A DNA stretch of 34,674 bases. It comes from Actinomycetes bacterium. GTDB lineage: Bacteria > Actinomycetota > Actinomycetes > Propionibacteriales > Propionibacteriaceae. Under the pieces are notes generated by a model. It worked only from the letters and a program-made list of their open reading frames with translations. It ran no database searches and was not told the origin of the DNA. The stretch is taken from NCBI GenBank assembly GCA_023458095.1, contig JAEXAS010000027.1, forward strand, positions 1-34,674. The letters are read 5' to 3'. This document shows, piece by piece, positions 8,213 to 19,460 of the stretch. Position numbers and translations under genes: made by a program. Positions within the stretch are counted from its first letter, which is position 1. Each line of letters starts with the position of its first letter.

Positions 8213-8689
8213 ATGAATCCCACAGGTTCCACCGTGCTCGTATCCGCCCCACTGAGTAGCTTGGCGGCGCTGGGTCGTACCGTGCCTGGACTCCATCTGG
8301 CCGCGATCGGCCCTGATCATTTCACCGGACTGGCCGATTGCCTGTTGGCGGCGCGTCCACAGTTGGGCGATCTGAAGGCTGCCAAGGCCCAGGTGACCGC
8401 GGCGTTGAAGGGAGAGGGGGGCCGGCTTCTGCCGGGTGCCTCGCCGGTGGCCTTGGTTGAAGGCCAGGTGGTGGGGACGCTCCACGTCGTGGTCGTTGAG
8501 GCTCAACCGCTGGCGGTCGAGTTGGTGGTTCATCCGCAGTGGCGTCGCCAGGGAGTGGCCTCGGCGATGTTGACCAGTGCGGCCACTCGGCTGGCTTTGG
8601 GCCACTTCGCCACCCTGGACGCCCACCTGCCCGAACCCGTTGACCCCGCTCTGGACGCGTTCTGTCAGGCGGTGGGCTTCGTCCGGTAG
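8213..8689 (+). CDS. GNAT-family N-acetyltransferase, small
   Basis: A 158-residue protein with the acetyl-CoA-binding motif A of GNAT enzymes: ELVVHPQWRRQGVASAML at about residues 103-120, where the RRQGVA loop holds the CoA pyrophosphate. The preceding beta strands (VALVEGQVVGTLHVVVVE) also fit the fold. The substrate is unknown; members modify small molecules or protein amino termini. A CACAAT hexamer ends six bases before the ATG and there is no ribosome binding site, suggesting a leaderless message. The gene stands alone between the L11-L1 terminator and the L10 operon promoter. Confidence 0.75.
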   Translation: MNPTGSTVLVSAPLSSLAALGRTVPGLHLAAIGPDHFTGLADCLLAARPQLGDLKAAKAQVTAALKGEGGRLLPGASPVALVEGQVVGTLHVVVVEAQPLAVELVVHPQWRRQGVASAMLTSAATRLALGHFATLDAHLPEPVDPALDAFCQAVGFVR

Positions 8690-8707
8690 TGGCCTGTCGG
8701 GAGCGAT

Positions 8708-8737
8708 TTGGTCGCCAGTGGGGCGGGGCCGTAGACT
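8708..8737 (+). promoter_or_regulatory. Promoter of the rplJ-rplL operon
   Basis: TTGGTC (8708-8713) and TAGACT (8732-8737) are separated by 18 bases, a good match to the housekeeping promoter. Transcription would begin around 8744, giving a leader of about 160 nt before rplJ. Confidence 0.75.
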
Positions 8738-8740
8738 GAG

Positions 8741-8825
8741 CGCTGCCAAAGACCGCTGGTGCGGTCCTTGATCTGAGATCGAGGGCCGGCAAATCCCGCG
8801 TAGGTGAGACCAGACACTCCCCGGA
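8741..8825 (+). ncRNA. L10-leader-like autoregulatory RNA
   Basis: The rplJ leader contains segments resembling the conserved L10 (L12)4-binding leader of other bacteria: AAAGACCGCTGGTGCGGTC followed by a GGGCC...GTAGGTGAGACC part. In that family the L10/L12 complex binds the leader and represses rplJ-rplL when unassembled. The assignment is from remembered pattern and position between promoter and gene; exact boundaries are approximate. It immediately precedes a terminator hairpin. Confidence 0.65.
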
Positions 8826-8831
8826 GTTGTC

Positions 8832-8861
8832 CCCCGGTTGCCTGCGCACCGGGGTTTTTTT
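8832..8861 (+). terminator. Intrinsic terminator inside the rplJ leader (probable attenuator)
   Basis: Stem CCCCGGT (8832-8838) pairs with ACCGGGG (8848-8854) around a 9-nt loop, followed by seven T residues at 8855-8861. It lies downstream of the rplJ promoter and L10-leader RNA and 45 bases before the rplJ ATG, where it can only act as a conditional terminator. An overlapping alternative hairpin (about 8814-8832, ACTCC/GGAGT) could modulate it. Confidence 0.75.
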
Positions 8862-8906
8862 ATGCCTGCGGACCGATGGCACCAGACAGATGTGGGAAGG
8901 AGACCC

Positions 8907-9494
8907 ATGGCGAGGCCGGACAAGGCAGCAGCCGTTGCGGAGTTGACGAGTCATTTCAACGACGCGACCGCCACTGTGCTGACCGAATACCGCGGACTCA
9001 CCGTTGCTGAGCTGCAAGAACTGCGCAGGTCACTCGGTGCGGATGCCACCTACGCCGTGACGAAGAACACACTGACCAAGATCGCTGCGCGCGAGGCTGG
9101 TATCGAGGGTCTGGATGACTCCCTCGCCGGTCCGACCGCCATTGCGTTCATCCGCGGTGACGTTGCCACCGTGGCCAAGGGTCTGCGTGACTTCGCCAAG
9201 GCACACCCGCTTCTGGTTATTAAGGGTGGCGTCATGGACGGTCGTGTCCTTGATGCCGATGCGGTCAAGAAGCTCGCCGATCTGGAGTCTCGTGAGGTGC
9301 TGCTGGCCAAGCTGGCCGGTGCCATGAACGGGAACCTGGCCAAGGCGGTTGGTTTGTTCGCCGCGCCGCTGTCGGCGGCTGCTCGCGCAATGAACGCCCT
9401 TACCTCCCAGAAGCCTGCCGGGGATGCCCCGGCGACCGATGCAGCAGCAGCTGTTGAGGCCACCACTACCGCGGCTGACGCTGCATCCGAGTAA
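8907..9494 (+). CDS. rplJ: 50S ribosomal protein L10
   Basis: L10 anchors the L7/L12 dimers to the ribosomal stalk and is the operon's autoregulator. The 195-residue product begins MARPDKAAAVAELTSHF and shows TVLTEYRGLTVAELQELR, YAVTKNTLTKIA and a C-terminal helix SREVLLAKLAGAMNG. It ends in an Ala/Thr-rich tail, as is usual in actinobacteria. The ATG at 8907 has GGAAGGAG at 8895-8902; a longer in-frame opening at 8838 overlaps the terminator hairpin and is not the start. rplL follows 18 bases later. Confidence 0.97.
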   Translation: MARPDKAAAVAELTSHFNDATATVLTEYRGLTVAELQELRRSLGADATYAVTKNTLTKIAAREAGIEGLDDSLAGPTAIAFIRGDVATVAKGLRDFAKAHPLLVIKGGVMDGRVLDADAVKKLADLESREVLLAKLAGAMNGNLAKAVGLFAAPLSAAARAMNALTSQKPAGDAPATDAAAAVEATTTAADAASE

Positions 9495-9512
9495 TCGAAA
9501 GGACAATCAGAA

Positions 9513-9908
9513 ATGGCAAAGCTCACCACTGATGAACTGCTCGAAGCGTTCAAAGAGATGACGCTGATCGAGCTGTCAGAGTTCGTGAAACTGTTCGAGG
9601 ACACCTTCGGTGTCACTGCCGCCGCCCCTGTGGCTGTGGCTGCCGCGGCCCCGGCTGCTGCTGGCGACGGCGCTGACGCCGCTGGCGAAGAGGAGGCCAG
9701 TGAGGTCGACGTGATCCTGGAGTCTGCCGGCGACAAGAAGATCGCCGTCATCAAGGAGGTGCGCGCTCTGACCAGCCTTGGCCTCGGTGAGGCGAAGGCC
9801 CTCGTTGAGGCCGCTCCGGCTCCGGTCCTGGAGAAGGTTGCGCGCGACGTGGCTGCCAAGGCGAAGGAAGCCCTTGAGGCTGCTGGCGCTGCGGTCAGCG
9901 TCAAGTGA
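9513..9908 (+). CDS. rplL: 50S ribosomal protein L7/L12
   Basis: L7/L12 forms the flexible stalk that recruits EF-Tu, EF-G and other translational GTPases. The 131-residue protein has the N-terminal dimerisation/L10-binding helices (LLEAFKEMTLIELSEFVK), an Ala/Gly-rich hinge at about residues 35-60, and the C-terminal factor-binding domain with KIAVIKEVRALTSLGLGEAK. AAAGGA lies about ten bases before the ATG. A tetraloop terminator follows the gene. Confidence 0.97.
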   Translation: MAKLTTDELLEAFKEMTLIELSEFVKLFEDTFGVTAAAPVAVAAAAPAAAGDGADAAGEEEASEVDVILESAGDKKIAVIKEVRALTSLGLGEAKALVEAAPAPVLEKVARDVAAKAKEALEAAGAAVSVK

Positions 9909-9932
9909 ATCTTCACTGACACAACCATCATC

Positions 9933-9967
9933 GGGCGGTGGCGACTTCGGTCGTCGCCGCCCTTTGT
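9933..9967 (+). terminator. Intrinsic terminator of rplJ-rplL
   Basis: A 13-bp stem (9933-9945 with 9950-9962, two G-U pairs) closes on a stable TTCG tetraloop and is followed by TTTGTT. It lies 25 bases after the rplL stop. Confidence 0.85.
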
Positions 9968-9997
9968 TGCCTCTGGCGTGCCGATTCGGTAGGAATA

Positions 9998-10041
9998 GCA
10001 GAACGGGCGGGACACTGAACTCAGTGTCCCGCCCGTTCTGC
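9998..10041. terminator. Perfect 21-bp inverted repeat, probable bidirectional terminator
   Basis: Bases 9998-10018 are the exact reverse complement of 10021-10041, a 21-bp stem with almost no loop, followed on the plus strand by TTCTTCT. It sits between the convergent rplL and the minus-strand peptide gene and could end transcription from both sides. The gap 9909-10090 holds nothing else recognised. Confidence 0.55.
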
Positions 10042-10090
10042 TTCTTCTGGGGGTGGGTGACGCTAGAGGGGAGGACCCTGCCTCGTTAGT

Positions 10091-10249
10091 TCACCGCAAC
10101 ATGGGCCAGTTGCCCTGGCCACCTGCGGTAGTGACCGAACTGCTCGATGCGCTGCTGGCGCTGAAGCCATTGCTTACGATGAGGGTGATGGGGAGAGCCG
10201 CGAGAGCGCCGGTGATAGTGGCGGCTGCGATGATCTTGCGGATTGTCAT
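10091..10249 (-). CDS. Small exported peptide, candidate signalling propeptide
   Basis: A 52-residue ORF on the minus strand. It starts MTIRKII, with a basic start followed by an uninterrupted hydrophobic stretch to about residue 25, as in a Sec signal peptide. Possible cleavage lies around FSA or SSA at residues 29-34. A Ser/Thr/Ala-rich stretch follows and the tail is GGQGNWPMLR at the very C-terminus. It is transcribed divergently from an HTH plus helical-repeat regulator; 109 bases separate the two start codons. This is the architecture of RRNPP pheromone systems of Firmicutes, where a secreted propeptide's C-terminus is re-imported and bound by the receptor. The ribosome binding site is weak (GAGAGAGG about ten bases upstream). 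The function is inference; no homologue is recognised. Confidence 0.6.
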   Translation of the reverse strand: MTIRKIIAAATITGALAALPITLIVSNGFSASSASSSSVTTAGGQGNWPMLR

Positions 10250-10269
10250 GGTGGCGAAGCCTCTCTCTG

Positions 10270-10338
10270 GACTGGCTTTGTATTCGAAGCCTCGCAGGAC
10301 TTGACTGTATTGTCAAGATTTGACAGATTTGATAGACA
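10270..10338. promoter_or_regulatory. Shared operator/promoter region between peptide gene and regulator
   Basis: The divergent intergenic region holds interlocking inverted repeats: TTGAC-N6-GTCAA at 10301-10316 and TGTCAA-GAT-TTGACA at 10311-10325. Read on the minus strand toward the peptide gene, ordered blocks CTTGACA (10317-10311), GTCAAGTC (10305-10298), TCGAAT (10287-10282) and CCAGTC (10275-10270) appear. TACAAA at 10283-10278 could be a -10. On the plus strand TTGTCA (10310-10315) and TAGACA (10333-10338), 17 bases apart, could drive the regulator. Palindromes overlapping both promoters suggest autoregulation by the HTH protein. Confidence 0.6.
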
Positions 10339-10358
10339 CGTAAACAAGGGAGGATTGC

Positions 10359-11609
10359 GTGAACGCAGGAGCCACTGAGTTCGGTGCGATGCTTCGTCAG
10401 GCTCGGAAGAGCAAGGGGATGTCGCAAGCCGAACTGGGGGGCGACACGTTCTCTGGGAGCTATATCTCTCATCTGGAGAGCGGTCGTCGTACCGCAACAC
10501 CCGAGATCATCGAATTCGTTTCCCGGCGATTGGGACTGTCGCCGTTGGAGTGGGGCGTGTCGGCAAAGACCGACCTGGGACGTCCGGTCGCTGGCGAGTT
10601 GATCGAAGACCTGCTCATCGCCGAGCGCGCCTGGTCCGACCATGATTGGAACGCCGCGCTGACGCATGCCCAGCAGGCGGCCGACGTGGCCGCCGCGGCA
10701 GGGGACTGGGACCGGGAGTGGGAGTCCCGTTATGTGATGGGGCAGGCGTTGTTCGCCTCCGGTGAGTTCGCGCGTGCGGCCGATCTCGCAGAGACCCTGA
10801 TCGAGCATCCTACGGCCGGGCGCTATCCCGTTGCTCGTGCTCAAGCCCTCTGCTTGGCCTCGATCTCGAACCGTGCTTCGGATCGATTGGGTCGAGCTGT
10901 GGCGCTGGGCGCCCGGGCTGTGGAGGTGTCGGCCACTTTGCCGCCAATCATCGAAGCAGAAGCTCTTATGGCCCTTGTCAGCGCGATGTCGGAGGCTGGA
11001 CATCCGGCGGCGGAGAGCGCACCGTACCTGGATCGCCTGGAGGCGTTGTCCGCCGAACTGACCTCGGCGCACTCCCGCGGCATGATTGCGTGGGCCATCG
11101 GCACTGCGGAGTTCATGGCCGGCGACATCGCTGCTGGAATCGCACACCATCAACAGGCCCAAGGGCTGTTGGATGCTCGTCGAGACTTGCGCCTGTGGTC
11201 GCGCTTCCAGCGTTCGGCAGCGAGCTGTCTGCTGGGCGCAGGGATCACCGAAGGTGTGCCTGAGCTGGTTCGCACAGCATCGTTGGGGATCGAGATTCTC
11301 GGCAACAACCATGACTTGGCCGAGTTGCGCCAGGTTGAGGCTCAGCTTGCGCTGCACTCCGGGGACCCGGAGCGGGCGGTGCGTATCGCCACGGAGGTGC
11401 TGGCCGATCCTGTGTTGGGCGCGAAGGACGTCTCGCACAGCGGCACCGAATTGGTGCTGGCGGAGGCCTTGGCAGCCTGCGGTCGCTACCAGGAGGCCCG
11501 CGAGCAGTATCGCGTTGCTGCCGAGGCGTTGGAGGCTGAGGGTCGCATGGCGGCAGCCGCTCAGGCCTGGCGGCACAGCATGGAACGAACCCCGAGTGGG
11601 AAATATTGA
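10359..11609 (+). CDS. XRE-family HTH regulator with TPR-like sensor domain (RRNPP-type candidate)
   Basis: A 416-residue cytosolic protein. Residues about 8-62 are a Cro/C1-type helix-turn-helix (FGAMLRQARKSKGMSQAEL, then SGSYISHLESGRRTATPEII). Residues about 75-410 are almost entirely amphipathic helices with Ala-rich, TPR-like spacing, for example LTHAQQAADVAAAAGDWDRE, ALFASGEFARAADLAETLIE and ALAACGRYQEAREQYRVAAE. HTH plus TPR repeats is the plan of Rgg/PlcR/PrgX peptide receptors. The GTG start at 10359 has GGGAGGA four bases upstream. It is divergent from a small exported-peptide gene, and copies of the same operator blocks lie on both sides of it. It sits between rplL and rpoB, which are normally adjacent. 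Other HTH-TPR regulators without peptide ligands exist, so the ligand is inferred from context. Confidence 0.8.
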   Translation: MNAGATEFGAMLRQARKSKGMSQAELGGDTFSGSYISHLESGRRTATPEIIEFVSRRLGLSPLEWGVSAKTDLGRPVAGELIEDLLIAERAWSDHDWNAALTHAQQAADVAAAAGDWDREWESRYVMGQALFASGEFARAADLAETLIEHPTAGRYPVARAQALCLASISNRASDRLGRAVALGARAVEVSATLPPIIEAEALMALVSAMSEAGHPAAESAPYLDRLEALSAELTSAHSRGMIAWAIGTAEFMAGDIAAGIAHHQQAQGLLDARRDLRLWSRFQRSAASCLLGAGITEGVPELVRTASLGIEILGNNHDLAELRQVEAQLALHSGDPERAVRIATEVLADPVLGAKDVSHSGTELVLAEALAACGRYQEAREQYRVAAEALEAEGRMAAAAQAWRHSMERTPSGKY

Positions 11610-11656
11610 CAAAAACTTGACAGACGCGGTCAAGTCTGGTCGAATTAGGACCAGTC
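11606..11656 (+). promoter_or_regulatory. Second copy of the regulator-associated operator/promoter
   Basis: Starting within the regulator's stop codon are TTGACA (11606-11611) and the ordered blocks CTTGACA (11616-11622), GTCAAGTC (11629-11636), TCGAAT (11640-11645) and CCAGTC (11651-11656). These match the blocks upstream of the peptide gene in order and orientation. TTGACA at 11617-11622 and TCGAAT at 11640-11645 are 17 bases apart and could form a promoter firing toward rpoB. Confidence 0.6.
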
Positions 11657-11692
11657 GGCGCCCCCCTAGCGCGTCGGATGAGTACACCACAT

Positions 11693-11752
11693 GAGCCGGT
11701 GTCCAAAAGGTGCGGCAACCCCTCCCGTAGCCTTTGGGCACCGGCTCTTACT
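11693..11752 (+). terminator. Long hairpin after the second operator, probable terminator
   Basis: Bases 11693-11710 pair with 11731-11747 to form a 17-bp stem with one G-U pair and one bulged A, around a 20-nt loop, then TTACTCT. It could end the regulator transcript or a short transcript of about 100 nt started at the 11617 promoter. Between this hairpin and the rpoB promoter (11753-11904) I see no gene or clear site. Confidence 0.55.
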
Positions 11753-11904
11753 CTGTCTGGTGGCGGATGGGTTTGAGCCTCGGCAACCAAGTTGTAACCG
11801 GCCAAAGGTGGCGTAATCGGGCATCAGCATGCAGGATGGGGGCGGGTTCAATCCGGGGGCTTCGAGGAACTGCGGATGAGTGGCCTGTCCTTGTGTGCGC
11901 GGAT

Positions 11905-11934
11905 TTGCGGAAGCCTGCCCGTTTCGGGTAATCT
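11905..11934 (+). promoter_or_regulatory. rpoB promoter
   Basis: TTGCGG (11905-11910) and TAATCT (11929-11934) are separated by 18 bases. Transcription would start near 11941, leaving a leader of about 90 nt before the rpoB start. Confidence 0.7.
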
Positions 11935-12032
11935 AGCGCTTTGCCCATCGCTTTTGACGACCCGTGCCTTGACGCGGGCCGTTCTGCGTGCATCGAAACC
12001 GGCAATGCCCGGGCTTCTGGAAGGACCCCACC

Positions 12033-15000
12033 TTGGCCGTCTCGCGCACTGCGTCGAAGAACACCAATGTTGTCTCACCCAGCGGCAGGATCTCGTTCGC
12101 GAAGATCCATGAGCCGCTTGAGGTTCCCAATCTGCTAGATCTTCAGGTCGAGTCCTTCGACTGGCTGATCGGCAACGAGGCCTGGGCCAACCGGGTCGCC
12201 GCCGCCACCGCCGAAGGTCGCACAGACGTGAACACCAAATCCGGGCTGGAGGAGATCTTTGAGGAGATCTCGCCCATTGAGGATTTGTCCCAGACGATGT
12301 CGCTGTCGTTCCGCGACAACCGCTTCGAGGAGGCCAAGCACACCGTCGAGGAGTGTAAGGACCAGGACTTCACCTACGCTGCGCCGCTGTTCGTCACTGC
12401 TGAGTTCATGAACAACGACACCGGTGAGATCAAGAGCCAGACGGTGTTCATGGGCGACTTCCCCCTGTTGACCGACAAGGGCACCTTCATCATCAATGGC
12501 ACTGAGCGGGTCGTGGTCTCCCAGCTGGTGCGTTCGCCGGGTGTCTACTTCGAGCAGACCGCCGACAAGACTTCGGACAAGGACATCTTCACCTGCAAGA
12601 TGATCCCGTCGCGGGGTGCCTGGTTGGAGTTCGAGATCGACAAGCGCGATCTGGTCGGCGTTCGCATCGACCGCAAGCGCAAGCAGAACGTGACCGTGCT
12701 GCTGAAGGCGTTGGGTTGGACCAATGAGCAGATTCTGGAGGAGTTCGGCGAGTACGAGTCGATCCGGCTGACGCTGGAGAAGGACCACACCGCCAACACC
12801 GACGAGGCGCTGCTCGACATCTACCGCAAGCTGCGTCCGGGCGAACCGCCGACCCGTGAAGCTGCCCAGCAGATGTTGGAGAACTACTACTTCAACCCGA
12901 AGCGCTACGACCTGGCCAAGGTCGGTCGCTACAAGATCAACAAGAAGCTGGGCCTGTCCTCGCCGTTCGATACCCAGGTGCTGACCATTGAAGACATCGT
13001 TTCGGCGATTCGTTACATCGTGGCGCTGCACGAGGGTCGCACCGAGTTGGGTGAGGTCATCGTCGAGACCGATGACATCGATCACTTCGGTAACCGTCGC
13101 CTGCGCACGGTGGGCGAGCTGATCCAGAACCAGCTGCGTATCGGTCTAGGGCGTCTGGAGCGCACCGTCCGCGATCGCATGACGACGCAAGACATCGAGG
13201 CGATCACGCCGCAGACCCTGATCAACATCCGTCCGGTGTCGGCGGCGCTGAAGGAGTTCTTCGGAACCTCTCAGTTGTCGCAGTTCATGGACCAGACCAA
13301 CCCGGTGGCCGGCTTGACGCACAAGCGTCGCCTGTCGGCTCTGGGTCCGGGCGGTCTGTCCCGGGATCGGGCCGGTATGGAGGTCCGCGACGTTCACCAC
13401 AGCCACTACGGCCGTATGTGCCCGATTGAGACCCCTGAAGGTCCCAACATCGGCCTGATCGGCTCGCTGGCGTCTTTCGCGCGAGTGAATGCCTTCGGGT
13501 TCATCGAGACTCCCTACCGCAAGGTGGTCGATGGTCGGGTCACTGATCAGATCGACTACCTGACTGCAGATTCCGAGGACCGCTACATCGTCGCCCAGGC
13601 CAACGCCAAGGTGGCCGATGATGGCCGGTTCATGGAGGACCGGGTGCTTGTTCGTAAGCGTCACGGTGACGCCGACGAGGTTGCCCCCGAACTGGTTCAG
13701 TACATGGACGTGTCGCCGCGTCAGATGGTGTCGGTGGCCACGGCGCTGATTCCGTTCCTCGAGCATGACGACGCGTCCCGAGCCCTGATGGGTGCCAACA
13801 TGCAGCGACAGGCAGTGCCGTTGCTGCGCAACGAGGCACCGTTCGTCGGAACGGGCATGGAATACCGCGGTGCGGTGGATGCCGGTGACGTGACGGTGGC
13901 CGCCAAGGCCGGCGTCGTGACCTCGGTGAGCGCCGATATCGTCGATATCACCAACGACGATGGCACCTACTCCAGCTACCGGCTGGCCAAGTTCCGTCGC
14001 TCCAACCAGGCGACCTGCATCAACCAGCGTCCGCTGGTGACTGCCGGCGAGCGGGTGGAGGTCGGGACTCCGCTGGCTGACGGTGCCTGCACCGACGGTG
14101 GCGAGATGGCCCTGGGCCGCAACCTGCTGGTCGCCTTCATGCCGTGGGAGGGCTACAACTACGAGGATGCGATCATCCTGTCTCAGCGTCTGGTGGAGGA
14201 GGACATCCTCACCTCGATCCACATCGAGGAACACGAGATCGATGCTCGTGACACCAAGTTGGGCGCCGAGGAGATCACTCGAGACATCCCCAATATCGGC
14301 GAAGACATGCTGGCCAATCTCGACGAGCGGGGCATCATCCGCATCGGTGCCGAGGTGGGTACCGGCGACATCCTGGTCGGCAAGGTCACGCCCAAGGGTG
14401 AAACCGAGCTCACTCCTGAGGAGCGCCTGCTGCGCGCCATCTTCGGTGAGAAGGCCCGCGAGGTGCGCGACACCTCGATGAAGGTTCCGCACGGCGAGTC
14501 CGGCACCGTGATCGGTGTGCGCGTCTTCGACCGTGAGGAAGACGACGAGCTGCCGCCCGGCGTCAACCAGATGGTTCGGGTCTACGTCGCCCAGAAGCGC
14601 AAGATCTCGCACGGTGACAAGCTCGCCGGCCGACATGGCAACAAGGGTGTGATCTCCAAGATCCTGCCCGTGGAGGACATGCCGTTCCTGGAGGACGGCA
14701 CTCCGGTCGACATCGTGTTGAACCCGCTGGGTGTTCCTTCCCGAATGAATGTCGGGCAGGTGCTGGAGATGCACCTGGGCTGGGTCGCCAAGAATGGCTG
14801 GGACATCAAGGGAGTCGACGAGGCCTGGGCCGAGCGGCTGCGTGATGTCGGTCTGGAGCACGTGGACGGCAATGCCCGCCTGGCAACCCCGGTCTTCGAT
14901 GGCGCCAACGAGGAGGAGATCGCTGGTCTGCTCGAGCACGGTCTGCCTCAGCGTGACGGCCTGAGGCTGGTCAACTCCGGCGGCAAGGCCCGACTGTTCG

Positions 15001-15506
15001 ACGGCCGTTCCGGTGAGCCCTACCCCGAACCGGTCGGCGTCGGCTACACCTACATGCTCAAGTTGCACCACCTGGTCGACGACAAGATCCACGCCCGATC
15101 CACGGGTCCGTACTCGATGATCACTCAGCAGCCGTTGGGTGGTAAGGCACAGTTCGGTGGCCAGCGTTTCGGTGAGATGGAAGTGTGGGCACTGGAGGCC
15201 TACGGCGCCGCGTGGGCGCTGCAGGAACTGCTGACCATCAAGTCCGACGATGTTCCCGGACGTGTGAAGGTCTACGAAGCCATCGTCAAGGGCGAGAACA
15301 TTCCCGAACCCGGCATTCCCGAGTCGTTCAAGGTTCTGGTCAAGGAGATGCGGTCGCTGTGCCTGAACGTGGAGGTTCTCTCCAGTGACGGCACTGTGGT
15401 CGAACTGCGCGATTCCGAAGACGATTACCGAGCCAGCGAAGAGTTCGGCATCGATCTTTCCCGTCGTCCGGGTGCGGATTCCTTCCGCAGCGTGGACGAA
15501 GTCTGA
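12033..15506 (+). CDS. rpoB: DNA-directed RNA polymerase subunit beta
   Basis: The beta subunit forms one pincer and much of the active site of RNA polymerase and is the rifampicin target. 1157 residues. The TTG at 12033 is chosen as start: it has GGAAGGA at 12019-12025 and the product begins like actinobacterial RpoB (M-AVSRTASKNTNVV... then ISFAKIHEPLEVPNLLDLQ). An in-frame GTG at 11988 lacks a ribosome binding site. The rifampicin region reads FFGTSQLSQFMDQTNPVAGL then THKRRLSALG (about residues 409-438). The residues equivalent to E. coli D516, H526 and S531 are all wild type (D420, H430, S435). It differs from M. tuberculosis by N518T, L521V and S522A equivalents, and has VHHSHYGR where VHPSHYGR is usual (His456). 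Confidence 0.98.
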   Translation: MAVSRTASKNTNVVSPSGRISFAKIHEPLEVPNLLDLQVESFDWLIGNEAWANRVAAATAEGRTDVNTKSGLEEIFEEISPIEDLSQTMSLSFRDNRFEEAKHTVEECKDQDFTYAAPLFVTAEFMNNDTGEIKSQTVFMGDFPLLTDKGTFIINGTERVVVSQLVRSPGVYFEQTADKTSDKDIFTCKMIPSRGAWLEFEIDKRDLVGVRIDRKRKQNVTVLLKALGWTNEQILEEFGEYESIRLTLEKDHTANTDEALLDIYRKLRPGEPPTREAAQQMLENYYFNPKRYDLAKVGRYKINKKLGLSSPFDTQVLTIEDIVSAIRYIVALHEGRTELGEVIVETDDIDHFGNRRLRTVGELIQNQLRIGLGRLERTVRDRMTTQDIEAITPQTLINIRPVSAALKEFFGTSQLSQFMDQTNPVAGLTHKRRLSALGPGGLSRDRAGMEVRDVHHSHYGRMCPIETPEGPNIGLIGSLASFARVNAFGFIETPYRKVVDGRVTDQIDYLTADSEDRYIVAQANAKVADDGRFMEDRVLVRKRHGDADEVAPELVQYMDVSPRQMVSVATALIPFLEHDDASRALMGANMQRQAVPLLRNEAPFVGTGMEYRGAVDAGDVTVAAKAGVVTSVSADIVDITNDDGTYSSYRLAKFRRSNQATCINQRPLVTAGERVEVGTPLADGACTDGGEMALGRNLLVAFMPWEGYNYEDAIILSQRLVEEDILTSIHIEEHEIDARDTKLGAEEITRDIPNIGEDMLANLDERGIIRIGAEVGTGDILVGKVTPKGETELTPEERLLRAIFGEKAREVRDTSMKVPHGESGTVIGVRVFDREEDDELPPGVNQMVRVYVAQKRKISHGDKLAGRHGNKGVISKILPVEDMPFLEDGTPVDIVLNPLGVPSRMNVGQVLEMHLGWVAKNGWDIKGVDEAWAERLRDVGLEHVDGNARLATPVFDGANEEEIAGLLEHGLPQRDGLRLVNSGGKARLFDGRSGEPYPEPVGVGYTYMLKLHHLVDDKIHARSTGPYSMITQQPLGGKAQFGGQRFGEMEVWALEAYGAAWALQELLTIKSDDVPGRVKVYEAIVKGENIPEPGIPESFKVLVKEMRSLCLNVEVLSSDGTVVELRDSEDDYRASEEFGIDLSRRPGADSFRSVDEV

Positions 15507-15577
15507 GTTGCCCCAACTCAGTCACAAGACAACTCAGACCACAAGAATTTCCTGACTTCAGGAGAAAGAGAAGCAAC

Positions 15578-19459
<3,882 letters not shown>

Positions 19460-19460
19460 G

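Noticed and set aside
10086..11741. 551-codon minus-strand frame covering the regulator
   Set aside because: It is antisense to the HTH regulator and its end overlaps the small peptide gene in a different frame; composition is shadow-like.
11678..11776. 32-codon ORF ending SGGGWV just after the second operator
   Set aside because: It has no ribosome binding site, no signal peptide and overlaps the long hairpin, so it is not convincing as a second signalling peptide.
11846..11870. GGGTTCAATCC, resembling a tRNA T-loop
   Set aside because: The flanking bases do not form a T-stem and no acceptor or anticodon arm can be built.
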